From NCBI GenBank assembly GCA_930367205.1, contig OV884009.1:80187189-80251188 (forward strand): 64,000 nucleotides of DNA. Reading direction: 5' to 3'. Made by a program: the position numbers and the translations under genes. The notes below the pieces were generated by a model, which saw only the letters and a list, made by a program, of their open reading frames with translations, ran no database searches and had not been told where the DNA came from. Numbering within the stretch: the stretch's first letter is position 1; every line of letters starts with the position of its first letter. Source of the DNA: Acanthosoma haemorrhoidale. Taxonomy: Eukaryota; Arthropoda; Insecta; Hemiptera; Acanthosomatidae. Of the stretch, positions 20,951-34,287 are shown in pieces.

Positions 20951-20987
20951 GAGTAGTTTGTCAAATTAATGATCTCGACTTCCTGAT
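20951..20987 (+). repeat. Dispersed motif, copy 2
   Basis: Reads GAGTAGTTTGTCAAATTAA, then TGATCTCGACTTCCTGAT. It is close to the consensus inferred from the four copies. Confidence 0.55.
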
Positions 20988-23394
20988 GGATAATATTTAA
21001 TACATCTTGGCGCTGTAGTAGACTTTCATTACCCTATTATTATGGTTCATTAAAGACCCTTAGCAAAAAGCAATATTTTAAAACTAATATTTTTAGAAGT
21101 AACAAGAGCAATTACGTATTCCATGTCGTTTCCGTCGAGATCAATGAATTTTTTATTGTTTTGCTCGTATATATACATTTTTTTTTTTTTTAATTTTCAG
21201 TTACCTAAGCTAACTGCAGTAAAATTAAGTATTTCTGATTATAAATACTAAGTAGCTTTTTCACAACCATTTATTAAGACAGCCAACATATGACAACACA
21301 TTACATATTTATAAGTGAAAATCTTCGACCAAGATTGTAAGAATTTGAATGGAAATTCGTTGAGTGGTGTAAGTGGTTCTTAGGGATATTAAATCCAAAT
21401 ATACTTACCAAACCCAAAATTAAATTAGGTCTAACCTAATTAATCTCCAGGGACAGACAGGTTTGTATTGGGTGAATAGGACGCTTGCGTATCAAGTATC
21501 TTACCAGTCAAGCAGTCCCACCGACTCCTGACATGACTTAAATTGTTTCTCTAGTCAGAAGAAAGTTCCAACATTGTACCAGCATACCTGCCTGTCACGA
21601 CCACTTATTCGCCGAATGCTTAGGCCAATTTTCTTCATATTATCTCATAGCTATGGCAAAGAGGCGTCTATGCGGTGTAGCACGCTTCAACTAACCCGGA
21701 TTCGCTTGGCAATGGTAATGGGGATTAGCTCGGCCTATTAAGGGAATGTGACTAGTTAGATTAAAGAAATAGGGAGCTCTGCTCAAAAAACCGCATTAAA
21801 GGTTAAGAGGTAACAATCTAGCTCCAACCCCACCAGACACCCAGCGCTGTCTCATGGCACATCTCTTCGCGAGGTGTTGTGCTTTGGATTTTTAATTCAT
21901 TAAATAACATTAATTGATCCAAGAGTTAGTTGTCTCACCATTATTTTCTTGACTAAACTTTTTTCAATATTAATTATGAGTAAAATCGTATGTTTTTAAA
22001 TGTATACAAACTAAATAAAGGAGGTATTCAATGAAAAACCATATCCAGAAATTAATTAAAACAATAAAGATTTAAAAAGCACTCTATTAACCAAAACTAA
22101 TCATAACAAAGCACGTGACTGTTAATACTGGAGGGGTGACTGAGGAAATAGGTAACATGCTTGATAGGTTGATAATGAGCCAAACACCTTCTTTTTTATT
22201 CTGAACCCCTATTTATTTATTAATAATAAAAATATGTACAGAATACGTATGGGCTATAGTGGGCACCTTGTGCTACATCAGAGCTGCCTTTTAAAGAGTG
22301 TCTAAAACAACGATGGAATTACAATAGACAATTAAACAATGTAAAAGGGCTAGATGATGCGGGCCAGCTTGGGGTTACCTGATCCAAAGACCACTATTCT
22401 GCTTAGTTTATTTATTTATTTATCTTATAAGTTGGTTACATCTGGAAACAGGTGCAAAGATCAAGGTGGCTTGTTTGTTTCTTAGAACGTACCCGGTCGA
22501 CTGCATGCTCCTAGCTTTAAGGTGGCTTTTCTGTCATCCCTTCGGACACCGAAAATATACCACCTTTTTAATTCAAGGTACAGGATTGACAGCGAGGCGC
22601 CTATTGTTACGTATGTTTACTTTTTTAGTTTGTCCGCTTTATGCCAAGCCGACCTGAGCCCAGAAACTGAGAGATACTTACGGAACCACGTTTTGAGTTT
22701 CGTGCAAGCTTACGATTGTGGAATATCATATATGTTTGATTTAGGCAATTTAGAAGGAGCTAAATATTCCCCCAAGATCTAAAAAAATGAGTTATAGGTG
22801 CTGGTAAGTTATGTGAACCACGAGAACTGAAATTAATGACTGAGTGGACAGTACATTAATGGTTAAGTTACCTGCAATTGGAAGAGATGAAGAAAAACAC
22901 TAAGATAAAAGATGATAATGAAATATAATGCTAAAAAGTACACGATTAAGGTGGGGTTGGACAAGACAGGAACATTTTAAGTTAGTAACAACTTAATGGC
23001 TTATGGTGTGATAAATAAATGATTATACAGAGTGACTGGTATAGTGAGTGAAGAAAAGATGAATCTGAAGAGATGAATGAAGCCAGGGTTGAATTTTGAT
23101 TGAAGTTGAGGGGGAAACGGTTAGTTGATGGTCGATATTGAAGTGTGTTAGTGTTGCTGGGCAGCAATTTTCTTCTCCTCTTTTATCTTCCACCTGGAGG
23201 TTTAATGAAATCTACTCACTCATTGTAAAGAATGATATAAAGAATAATAGGGTGTAAACTATAAAAGTGCTTTCTCTGCTCTTGCTTCTGGTTCAGAGAG
23301 GAATCTGCTTAGTCATGTAAGGAGGGGGTAGTGTAGTTCGTAAGGATGTCACCAGAAGGCTCTTAGATGATTTTTCTCTCACTTCTCTCGTAGG

Positions 23395-23856
23395 ACTCAT
23401 CCCTTCCAAGTTTATGAAATTCCACAGTAGCCTTTCCAACCACCCTAATCCTGTAGCACAGTCATTGCACTGCGCCACTCATCCCTATAATCCTCCTCGG
23501 AGACTGAAACGGCAGTGGCCTCGTGACCTGCTATAAACGCGTGACAGTGGGAGTCCTGGCAATGGCCAGTTTCTCCAATCATGTCCTGAGCGTCTGTGGC
23601 ACTCGCGCTCTTGGTCAGCCTCCACTGGCTAGTATCCGGTGACGCGGCTGACGGAGGAGCGTGGGGGACTTCCAAAGACTCCGCTTTCTCTTCGCGGTGG
23701 ATTTGGGGGGTCTCTGGGCTGTCTGTAAATATTGTATGAATGAGCGAGTGAATGATGAACTGTAAATATGGTATGAATGAGAGCATTTACCTTAATTACT
23801 TATTGCCTTATAAAAGGCAGATTGTAATTATAGCACAATAAAGGAATTTAACTAAA
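23395..23856 (+). mobile_element. 5'-truncated family B LINE with exact 10-bp target duplication
   Basis: The insert starts inside the last ORF2 codons (compare 43016 onward), runs through the 3' UTR (GACAGTGGGAGTCCTGGCAA, GTATGAATGAG) and ends with the hairpin tail, GGCAGATTGTAATTATAG and CACAATAAAGGAATTTAA. Exact direct repeats CTCTCGTAGG flank it at 23385-23394 and 23857-23866. It has no long poly-A. It encodes only a C-terminal scrap (HPYNPPRRLKRQWPRDLL). Confidence 0.9.
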
Positions 23857-26470
23857 CTCTCGTAGGCACATGGTGTTGCAAAGTCTTGAAGGTATGTCCA
23901 GCGACCCCTCCCCCTTCACACCCGTGAATGTTCACTCAATCTCAAAACAATATATTTTTACTCTATTTTTAACCTAAAATACTCTATTTTTTTGTTAAAC
24001 CAACTCGGCCATGGAAAAACGCTTATCATAAAATGTAAAATAGATAAATATATTATATATTAAAAGTTATGTAATAAAACCGGCCTGTATTGTATTAAAT
24101 TGGCGAATTCTATTGTTGAACTTCAAAACAGTATTTTTTTGTATATATTTAATGTTTCCTTTAAGGAGGAAAAATCAGAACTTTAAATCTTAAATAGCTT
24201 TCCAGCTGGGACTATAAATTAATAATACAGAGCTAATAGCATTTGAGTAAACTTAAAATTTAGCGAAACGGGCCGTTTATTTTTTTTGTTCCGTAATTCA
24301 CGTTATCGCATGTTAAAGAACTATTCAGTGCTTTGGTGAGTTGTTAAATCTACTTCAATTTCAAATCGATTGAACTATTTCAGGAGCGCTATCAAAACAA
24401 ACGAATGACAATCGCCGAATGCCTGAATGAAATAGGTTACTCTCCCTGTGAGCTTGTCTACAACATTTGTATTCATGTGCAGGACAGTTCCTTAAAAAAT
24501 ATGAAACCTCAAACTTTTCCTCCCTTAATAGTTTAATAACTCTTTTAATGGTGAAGTGCCAGATATTTCAACTAAACTTTGGGAGATTAATTGAAAACAT
24601 ACCATCGCATAATGTAGCTATCGAAATCAGTTTGTATTGTTTTAAGGCAAGGGTATACATGTATGAAATATTTGGATTAATACGATTTAAGAAGACAAAG
24701 TTTTAATAAATTCGAGGAAGTTCAACGTTTTGTGGCCACACTAAGACTAAACATAAACAATTAATTCCAAACGACATTTTATATGGAGCAGAGGAGCTAT
24801 AATGGGGTTTAAGCTATAATCCCGGTCGTATTATTCGGGGTAAATCCATAGAAATGAAGCTATATACAACGAGAGCAGTCAATTTATCATTTCCCCTGGC
24901 TTCCCGCAATAGTTAACATCCTTACATTATTCATTTCTTCCCTGAAATATATATATATTTTTATCCATGTATTTATATTTTTTGATACTTTATGGAATCT
25001 CCTAAAACCAAATTTATGTCAATTATTATTATTATTTGCCATTTGTGTCATTACACCCATTAGGACAAAATGTAAATCACTACACCCCGGATATTAATTT
25101 AAAAAATATTACTTACTTTCCTAAAATGATCTACAATTTACAGTAGACGTGCAATGTGGTCCAAACGGTTTTGAGTCATGATTTTTTAGGTATATCTACA
25201 TTATTTTAGATGAATATAATTTAAATCGGCTCTATTTTTTGTAATGGGCAAGACTAATTGTGGACCTAAACGGAACTGAAATAAAATTATTTTAAGTCGG
25301 GAGCCAGAATTTCTACTAAGATATAATATGTACAGTTGTGGGTGGATTGAGTTGAGTATAATGTATTTACAATTTATATCAATAGTACATAAATATATTC
25401 AATGTCAATTAAATTTTATTCAAAAGAATAAATAATTACAACAAAAAATATTCACAGTAACGTTGGACTGCTGCAACAGTCTAGTGCTGCCACCTGTTAT
25501 CGACATACAAAACCAACTACTGATTTTAGAATAATCATTTCTCAAACATGGACTGTTGGTGCGCCTTTGAGAAAATTTATCTTCCATCATTTAAGCACAA
25601 TATTTTATTTGAAAAACTGATAGATGAAACTTTCATATGCTATTCCACAAGGCCTTTAAATTAGAATTTAAATAATAAATCTTGTCTTTATTGGTAATTT
25701 ATGTTTGTATTACACAGTTTGATCAATCATTTAACTAGTATAGAAGAAAGTCGGTCACAATGTTGTCAATGTGCAAAGTTACCTTAACTGCTAATTATTA
25801 AATTATGTGTGCCAATTCTACTATGTCATTCAAAAACGATCAAGTATCATTATTTAGTAGATTTTATGGAAGTAAAATTAACAAAATATTCTTTCAAATG
25901 GATAGATCGAATTTAATAACTCTTCGTTTCGATAAAAAAAAAATGTAACATTTCGAAGAAATATATTACAGAAAGTTATAAGAGTATTTGTACGGCCTTT
26001 TTGAGGCCATTAATTGTGTCATTAATTACAGTTGATTTGTGTTTTTTTTTATGTCCACGTACAGACAGACCTGTTTAAAAGTAATAGCCCCATCGGCCTT
26101 GGCAAGTACCAGAGACTGCAGAATTGATTTGGTATCTGGAGATTCTCGGGGGAGCGCTAAATTTAGTAGAATGGTTAATTAGGTTGAGAGTAATTGGTTT
26201 GACCACATCCGATCTGCAGCTGATCCAACTAAACCCTCCTAAGAAGCATTTAGTTGGAAAATCTGCCAGGAACATTTTAGCCAACTAACAAACTTGCCTG
26301 GATTTGTCTGATTCAAAGGAACTAAACCTTTCCGACCAGGAAACAATTACGGAACCCCTCACTCTTCTCTTTTTCAACTCTGAAACCTATTCAATTCCAA
26401 ATGAGTTTTAGATTGTTACCAGGATTATATTAATTATTTCTTTAAAAACAGGAATATTTTCTTATAATAT

Positions 26471-26507
26471 TTAGCAGGTTATCAAATTAGTGATTTCGAC
26501 GTCGTAA
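26471..26507 (+). repeat. Dispersed motif, copy 3
   Basis: Reads TTAGCAGGTTATCAAATTAG, then TGATTTCGACGTCGTAAGAT. It matches the other copies in the TATCAAATTA and TCGACGT blocks. Confidence 0.45.
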
Positions 26508-26883
26508 GATCACTCCTCTAAGTGGCTATTGCCCTATTTCGGTGTACAAAATTCCGTCTCTCTGACCTTTTTTATACTCCTGCCTACAAAACGGCAGCAT
26601 ATCAAAAAAGGTGAACCCCATCACCTTGTAGAGTCTTGTCAATGAAGTACATTGTGTATCACTACTTGTATTGATTATATAACTTTTAGACCGATTCAGA
26701 CCTTGTATCGAGTGTACCGATATTACAGGACATATAAAATGTAATATGTAAATAGATTTGCCTAAAAATCTATAGTAAATAATAATTTTTTTTAAGTGGA
26801 TTGGGAGAAGAAAAAACAAATTGCTATTAATTTTGTTTTTATCGCATCGCTTACTATGTTTATATATGTAAGAAGCTTGTTTG

Positions 26884-26884
<1 letters not shown>

Positions 26885-26931
<47 letters not shown>

Positions 26932-26932
26932 A
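26885..26932 (+). repeat. Compound (TA)n(TG)n microsatellite
   Basis: About 30 bp of TA is followed by about 17 bp of TG. It accounts for low-complexity open frames on both strands here. Confidence 0.95.
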
Positions 26933-28592
26933 TTATTTTAATGGTTTTCATTTAACGTCGTATTGTATTGAACAAACTTCTACATATTGTTGTTTTATTG
27001 TTTGTATGTGGATCCATCTATTTGCTAAATAGTTAAATATAAACTGAAGTTAAATATTTTATTATTGTTTCTTTTACAGAGGTTTAGACCTTATTTTAAG
27101 TTGTAAATTATTTATTCTTCACTTTTCATGATGTAATAGTTCTTATTTGCCAGATATCAACTGAAAATTATTGTAATTCATGGGGGACTTTGTCCCGGAA
27201 TAAATTTGTTTGTGTAGTCTATTATAATTAATATGTGACATGTCTAGGGGATTATGTGGTCTATAATTACCACAACTCATTAAAGTCGTTAACGTTGCTT
27301 GTGCACCCGTAATGATACTCTTATATAGATATATGTAATGAAGGGGGAGGGCTATAATAATTATCGAACCGACAACTAAACCTATGGCCTTTTTTGTCAT
27401 GTCTTGTGTTATACTCATATCCATGCTACTATTCCTCCTGGAATATACCTGACCTAACGAAATCGAGGATTGACCTCCATTTGGTGGAGTCAAGTTCTTC
27501 AAGTGGGATTGTACCCCACTGTTTGTGTTCTTGAAGTACAAAACCTCAGTTTGATGAATCGTGTCTCCACCAGTTTACATTTAGGGCAAAAGGAGTTTTG
27601 GGATACGCCAGATCAGTGGTAGATCTCGGCTTTTCGATGCACACTACGGTTTTTAAACGTAAGGTGGCGTTGTGGGGCCGTAGCAATTCAATACGCACAT
27701 ATCCGTAAATTGACGCTGGTACGCATTATGATGTATGTCTATCGAAGAAAACGTTGTTTTTCCTTAACTAATGTACAAAGAATATATTTTAAAACAAAAA
27801 AGACGATACTGGTTACATCCGTTTATTAAAAATAATTAGAAAAAACGACCGTAAGATGGACCTACGGCACTTTAATCCGCAATTGCCTGTTAGGAGGTTG
27901 ATTGTTTGCCGAATGTAGTTTTATAATAATAAAGAAACCCCACACTTGAGTTGATTTTTTCCTTTAAAATTTAAATTAGTTTTTTGAAAAATATTCAAAC
28001 AAATCCGATAATCTAACTCCTTTGGTCAAACGACAAATGCTTACCTAATTTTTTGGAATATATTTGAATTTATTATTGTAATACTACAATCTACTCTATT
28101 AATTTAAGATTATAATAGTGCTTACGGATACAAAATGTAAAAGGAAATGCTTGAATAATTATTTTTATGTTACCAAATGTCACATCTGTAAGTATAAACG
28201 AAATAAAGATTCTTTTCGATTTCAATTTAAACACTTCCATAATTTGTTGAGGCCTTATTAAATGTTTGTTTGATATGAGATTGTATTTTATCATTATGAT
28301 ATGTTTACTTTTTTTTGTCAATTTTAAATTCACTCTATGTAATTATTTTTTGTATGTGTACATTTGGCACTATTTTAAATATTTTCTAATTTCACATTCC
28401 ATAATACTGTTATTATTATGTTTTCAATCTTAAATCTGCTCTAAGATATTTTATTAGTATTTGCAATATTTGCTACTAATGGAAATATTTTTTAAATCCT
28501 TGATTTAATTTTATTTTTTTTCTCCTTTCTCAATATTAAATTTGCATGTGTATGTATTAGTTATTTTGTAATTTAATAATATGTTTTTTTTA

Positions 28593-29164
28593 TCCTCCGG
28601 CTAGCTCTGCTGTACGGTGCCCCACTATTTACCCACTTGACTGACAATACAGCCAAATGTCTCCAACACTTTCAGAATGGGATCATGCGAAAAGTGGTCC
28701 GACATACCTTTCTCGAGAGGTTAAAGAACGCTGATCTGCACCCGTTGCTTGGTGTGCCGTCGGTGGGTAAGTTCATCCGCCGGAGACACGTCAAGTTTTT
28801 TGACTCGTTGCAGCACCTAACCAACCCAGTGTTTAACACCATGGCCCCACCACCCCTCCCGCATCGATGGCAACAAACTGTCGGGGGAAAATTAGGTTAA
28901 GGATTAGTATGTAAGTTAGTTTTAAGTTTTATCAAAAAGGTGAGTCCCATCACCTTTATTAGTCAGTTTAGTCCAGTCACGTATAATTTGTATCATTATA
29001 CTTGTTTATTCATTATATAATTTTTATAAAATAACAAAACCTGTATGTAATAAATGTAATAATAAAGCGATGCTACAGGAAATACAAAAATAATTTGTAA
29101 ATTGATTCGCCTGAGGATCTATAATTATTTCTAAATGTAAATGGGCTATGAAAGAAAAAAAAAA
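28593..29164 (+). mobile_element. 5'-truncated LINE of family C (Jockey-like, related to A)
   Basis: An open frame from about 28604 to 28900 encodes the RT C-terminus: ALLYGAPLFTHLTDNTAKCL, FQNGIMRKVVR, then RRRHVKFFDSLQHLTNPVFN. It aligns residue for residue with the end of LINE A1 ORF2 (FQNGILMKVVRG, RRHIKFFDSLQYLTNPVFN). A 3' UTR with GTGAGTCCCATCACC follows and ends in an A run. Flanks ATGTTTTTTTTA (28581-28592) and ATGTTTTGTTTA (29165-29176) form a 12-bp target duplication with one mismatch. Confidence 0.85.
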
Positions 29165-29680
29165 ATGTTTTGTTTAGTTACGCGCATGATGGACATTTTG
29201 GTATAGTAGCCTGCTCACATATCTCTGTCATTTAACACTTCCTGCGACCTATCGAAGAAGTGTCTCCTCAGACAATGCTCGAGAGTTACTCAAGAGAGGT
29301 CGATTTTCACGCGGGTGGAAGTACTTATCAGCTAGAAGACTATGTGCTCGCCATTGATTGCACAGTTTACATAGAAGTGGCCATTAGAGGGGATGGCTAG
29401 TTATGGGCGAGATATAGCATCTCGACTAACACACACAGCTCCTTACTCATGTAAGTGGATTGAAGCGTTCTACTGCTCCGGCTTACTATCCATGGCAAAA
29501 CCATTTCCCATTGTATAGTTCGTTTGGATGCACATCTTCCAATCCACGTGAGCGCTTCCTCTATCGGTGTCTTGTCCTTATTTTCCTTATATTTACATTT
29601 CCCAATTCATCTCCTTTCTTTACTACATTAGACATAATTTCCTTATAAGTGGGAGTCACTAGCAAAGCACCGGTGGTTCT
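29165..29680. other. Unassigned intergenic DNA
   Basis: No recognisable gene. Composition is less AT-rich than the surroundings at 29220-29420 but shows no repeat or RNA structure I can name. Confidence 0.45.
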
Positions 29681-30070
29681 GTGTGGTCTGTTTGCTAGCA
29701 ACGTGGTTAGCTGTCATCACTCAAACGGGGAACTGTTCCAATCCATCCTCACACTCTTGGCTACTGGTCATCCGATCCTATCCAAAATCATGTGCTCCTT
29801 GACTTCTTCCGCGATAGTTTAAGAACACTAATCTTCTCAATTACTTAGACTGTTCCAATTGCAGTCCTTTGGACATGACTGTTTACGCGAGTCCAATTCA
29901 TTCATTTCACCCTCGTCACTTAGTAATAACTATGTGTATTTACTCGCATTAAATATCAAGTATTATCTTAATTCACTCTACAGGGCCAACTCAAGTACGA
30001 AAGTCCCTAAAAACAAAAAGAAACGCACTCGGGATTGTACAGATAGATAAAGAGCCGTGATTTTCGATTT
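29681..30070 (+). pseudogene. Decayed family B endonuclease fragment
   Basis: Plus-strand translation near 29750-29840 gives GYWSSDPIQNHVLLDFFRDS, which parallels the family B block TYWPSDPNRNPDLLDFFFYN between the GDFNAKH and SDH motifs. Further text breaks down through stops. It is a short relic; neighbouring limits are approximate. Confidence 0.45.
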
Positions 30071-30492
30071 CAACTAGTTTTTGACAGGACCCCACCATCC
30101 TCCCCCCTAAATACAACCCTGACACGGGTACAATCTCCGACTCTCCCTCGACTCACCCAGAGGTGACAACGGTTGACAGATCCAGGCCTGGCTCGTATTT
30201 ATTAACTGTTTGTTTCGATTTGGCAAGTCCTTCTTAGACAAACTTCTTAGAGCCAACCCCTAAAGGTCTTTAGTGCGACCCCACAAGGTTCATTAACTCT
30301 GTAAATTCATCGAGTGTAACACAGCTCACCAGTCCAGGACCCTCAGATCATGTTAAATTTTGTGATTTATTTGTCCACAAGGTTTTTGGGTTTCGATGGT
30401 TTTTGTACTGAGAATCGTCAGATTCATCTATAAAACATTATTAAGTTTAATTAATTAATTAGTAATAAAAAATAAATAGTTTTATATCATAT

Positions 30493-30530
30493 TGAGTAGG
30501 GTATCAAAAGAACTATCTCGGCGTTCTGAT
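30493..30530 (+). repeat. Dispersed motif, copy 4
   Basis: Reads GAGTAGGGTATCAAAAGAAC, then TATCTCGGCGTTCTGAT. It shares all blocks with copy 2. Confidence 0.55.
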
Positions 30531-32754
30531 TAATAATAAGTGTGCTTTGTTATTTTAAAAAATATTGTTACAAACGTTATTAAAATCCCTATTAAAATTG
30601 TGTTTACAACATTAACTCAATCGCTTGACCTTGAACCATGATATTTGGCATCATAACTTTAAAATTAATAGAGGGTAACTAATCAATCATTTGGTAATTG
30701 TTTTAGAAATTTCTTTATTTGTAAAATTATATTATGATCACTAAGCATGGTTTGGTTTTTCGTTATTTGATGCTTAACTATAGTTGAGGTAATTGAATCA
30801 GTTATTGCAGGTGTCCCAACCATATGGACGCCGCTGTACGACCGTAATAAAAAACAATTAAATTTTTTTAATATTTACTAATAGTTATAATTAACGTTAT
30901 GATTACATACATATCTTCTATCATTCTTAAACTCACATGCAGAAAAAGATTGTATAACATACAAATGTACTCACTTAAATCTGAAAGAAAAGAAGAAAAT
31001 AAATCAACTATAACCAACCATGTCTTCCCAATTGAGGTTATCAATAGTCCTGAGGATTGTCTAAAAATCCCACTCTCACATCTTGATGACTGTTTACGAA
31101 TGAGTACAAACTACGGTTGTGTGATGTATGGTGGTTTCTCTTGAGGTCTCGGCACTGATGAATAGTTTTCTTAGATGTGCACTCTGGTTTCCCAGAGACT
31201 GTCGCATGTCGCTGCACTACTCCAAGTTAAAATGGCTGCACCCTTCCCCGCTCGTCGCCAATACTTCCTTGGATCTCTTCATAACTATCATGACTAAAAA
31301 TACCCCTTACCTACACTTCTTCCTCCAGTTCAAATCGGTGATCAAATCCCTCAACAGTAGATCCCTTCCTATCCTTCCCATCCCACAAATCTGCTTCCTT
31401 TGACCGTTATTTACTTATCCGTGCCACAAACCTTTGAAACTCTATTCCAATCGTTATTCGTCGTTTATCAACTCTCCTAATCTTTAAATATAGACTTTAT
31501 CAGTTACTTATCTCCCTCCAATCTATCAATTCATAATTCATCGTTATTATTCTCTTTATTCATCCCAGCAACCTTCCACGCTATTTCCCCCTTTGTGATA
31601 ATTTCTACGTTTTATTTATTGTTTTTTGTTTCAATTTTTCGCGATTGGTTCTGTGTAGTAATCTCAGTATTGACACATGTGCGTAGCATTAGTAAGCTTA
31701 CCAAACCTGTAAATGTTATGATTTTTTTAGGTAGGCAGTCCTATTGTGTTCTTTCTTGTTAGTCTTAGGAGGCAAAGTACAAGGATATATTTTTTTTTTT
31801 CATTTCAATTATTGTACTCTTCTAATTATATAGAAATGTCCAATAAATACAGTGGCAAAGATCAGATTGCCTTTTAGATTTAGATTTTTATACTTTTGCA
31901 TGTATTATTAAATAATTATTTATACTATATGTAAAAATAATATAAACGATAATTGTTATATGTTAAAATTATATTTTTTTTTTATATTATGTATTATTTA
32001 CTAATAAAATGTTGCACAATTTTCACAAAAGTAGCTATAGTAATGAAAAAAACAGAAACTATTTTGCCATATATACAATGTCAAAGGATACTATAATAAT
32101 GTATCTCAATTTATCGGGTGTTTTTTATAATCTGAGCGGTGAGAAGCGGTACGTTCCAAAGGTTCGGTACGTGGAACAGTTGATAAGGAATACACTTAAT
32201 AACAAATGTTCCATCGTTCGGCAGAGAATCAGCACAGCGTGGGCAAATAACAGTCCAAAACCTTCATTAGCTCCACAAATCACAGCTGCCATCCTTTACC
32301 CGGCCTCTGTCGTAATATCTTCTGCCCGCTGTACTATATACACTGCACTTCCTTACATCTTACACGGAAAATTGGCAATGGAAACGCGTAGGTCCAAGGG
32401 TGCAAGTTAACATGTACCAAATGTTACATCCATGTAAAATTTCATATCGCTTGCCCGAACAGGGCACTTTCCCCTAGATAGACCAGAACAGGTGCAGAGC
32501 ACAGAGCTGTTCTCCATATGTGATTCTTCTGAGTCATTTTAAGAGGATTTTCGCTTACCATACTGAAAAGGAAAATCCCACCATGATTACCACCCAGTTG
32601 TTCTCTTTATTAAATATAGAAACACTACTGATTCTTTCGGGATCTTCTTTCTTTTGCATGTTAGATCTATTGTGTTAATGGGCCAAAGCTAAAAAAATAA
32701 ACAGATTGGGTCGTGACGCTGAGAATACGTGTTTATCCCATCTGAAGTTCGTAC
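30531..32754. other. Non-coding spacer
   Basis: Open frames at 30899-31403 and 32009-32410 have no recognisable domain, start context or splice evidence, and are not called as genes. No named repeat was identified. Confidence 0.45.
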
Positions 32755-33375
32755 AGTTTTTTAAATCCAGGTGAGCTTGGACCATCCCTCACGCGTATAA
32801 AATTACAATTATAATGTGAACATGAATAGTTTACAATGTGCTTTGACCACCAAGTTGCATTTAGCTTTTTGGAGGTATTTAGAAAGTCATGCCCTACCGT
32901 GCCTTATTTTCCATCTTTTGAGCTAGACAACGTTTGGTGTCGTCAGTTAAATAATCTTTGTAGAGGAGAGTCTTTTAAAAGAAAAGAAAAGCTTTATTAT
33001 GAAGTACAAGCAAAACACTGGTATATACAAATATTAAGAGTTACATTACTACATACTGGGTGGAATGTGTGGGAAAAAGTTGGGTCAGGTGCTAAAGCTG
33101 AGACATATATGTGTAAGAAAAGGATAGTTCTGGGAATAGGGAGTAAGGGGAGTAAGGAGGGGTGCGGTTGCTTACTTAATAATAACAGGAACCATCAGTG
33201 ACTTCCATGAAGTCACGAGGCAGGTGTACGTTCAGCTCAACCTCCTACTTTCAGCATTATATATAATATTAGCATTATAATATTCTTAGCATTATAAAAC
33301 TGTCGCAAGGTAATACCAGGGCTCGTGTGATTATAGTGCTTGCCAACAGAGAGCGCTGTAGAGATTGACCTCTAC
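32755..33375 (-). mobile_element. LTR-like relic, family D copy 2
   Basis: Plus-strand blocks CTTGGACCATCCCTCACGCG, CCATCTTTTGAGCTAGACAA and, at 33340, GCCAACAGAGAGCGCTG match the order in 13110-13465 and 54752-54967 (CCATTCCTCACGTGTC; CCATCTTTGAGCTAGATAG; GCCCACAGAGGGTGCT). About 350 bp between the second and third blocks is extra and contains a TTTATT-led purine-rich stretch (about 32990-33180), possibly a later insertion. Confidence 0.35.
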
Positions 33376-34068
33376 AGGATTTTTCTAAGACCTTACTAAT
33401 TGTCTTCTTTCCAGTTAGTTAATCAGTCATTAGATGGATATTTTTTAAAATGCAAAGAGTACAATATTTTACGAGCATTCCATTCTATACCTCCAATCTA
33501 CCTCTTAAGATATCTAACATTAATTACAAGCATTTTTCTGCTGCTTACCAAAATACATCCAAAAAAATAACATTAAAATGATTATAACTCTAGCATAAAA
33601 CCAACCAACAGTATACAATTAAGTAATATATTAGAATCATATTAATGAAAGTTGTTACTTTATTTATTTATAAAAAAACGGTAATTTACTAAAGAAAAAA
33701 CATGAATATCAGTGGTGATTTTCGAAAAGGGAGGCAACCAGTATGTTATAGCCCTATACGACCTGGCACGTATCAATGGGGCTGTATTAAATAATGGGTC
33801 GAAAGGGATGGAAAAAACCCATAAATGAACTTGTAGCCAAAAAAAAATAAAACTTTAAAATTTGTAATATTTTATCAGGATATTAATTATTTTACTAAAC
33901 ATCGACTGCAGCTCATCTTCAACTTTTTGTATGTTCACAGGTAATATAATTAGTTTGAAATTAAGTCGGTTGATAGAAAAAAGCGCCGGTGATGAAGTGG
34001 TCACGGTGAGTTAAACAAACAACATTGTCCCCTTAGAATCTTTTTAACTGTCTGCAGTTTTCTCCGAT
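33376..34068. other. Non-coding spacer
   Basis: AT-rich DNA with nothing I can identify. Confidence 0.5.
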
Positions 34069-34287
34069 TTGAATAGCCCCTCCCCATTTCACTTACCCCA
34101 CCACCACCCCATCCACATCCTTTCTTCACAATTTAATTACAAGACTCTCATTGCCGGGGGCCCGTTCCATTCCCAGAACATTCCTTGCACTACTAGGTTC
34201 GCTACAGTTATTTCCTCAGGAACAAATGGTGTTTTGGCCGAGAGCGGTTATAAGTTACCTTTACCGTTCCAAGCTTTTATTACATAG
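34069..34287 (+). pseudogene. Possible endonuclease-domain scrap of a LINE
   Basis: A 72-codon frame contains TLIAGGPFHSQNIP, which could derive from the GGDFNAKN/H block of an AP-like LINE endonuclease with the Asp lost. There is no second motif to confirm it, so chance is a real alternative. Confidence 0.2.

Larger units (their letters stand above)
20463..23384. other. AT-rich intergenic DNA with two copies of a dispersed motif
   Basis: No gene can be supported. The open frames at 22466-22782 have no recognisable domain. The segment contains the dispersed GAGTAG...TATCAAATTA motif at 20491 and 20951, listed separately. Confidence 0.5.
23867..28580. other. AT-rich intergenic DNA without a supportable gene
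   Basis: Long AT-rich spacer. Open frames such as 24467-24706, 26075-26284 and 27143-27541 have low-complexity or unrecognisable translations. It holds one dinucleotide repeat (26885-26932) and one copy of the dispersed motif (26471). Confidence 0.5.

Noticed and set aside
26526..27032. Open frames over the TA/TG repeat
   Set aside because: Translations are Ile-Tyr and Val-Cys runs from the microsatellite.
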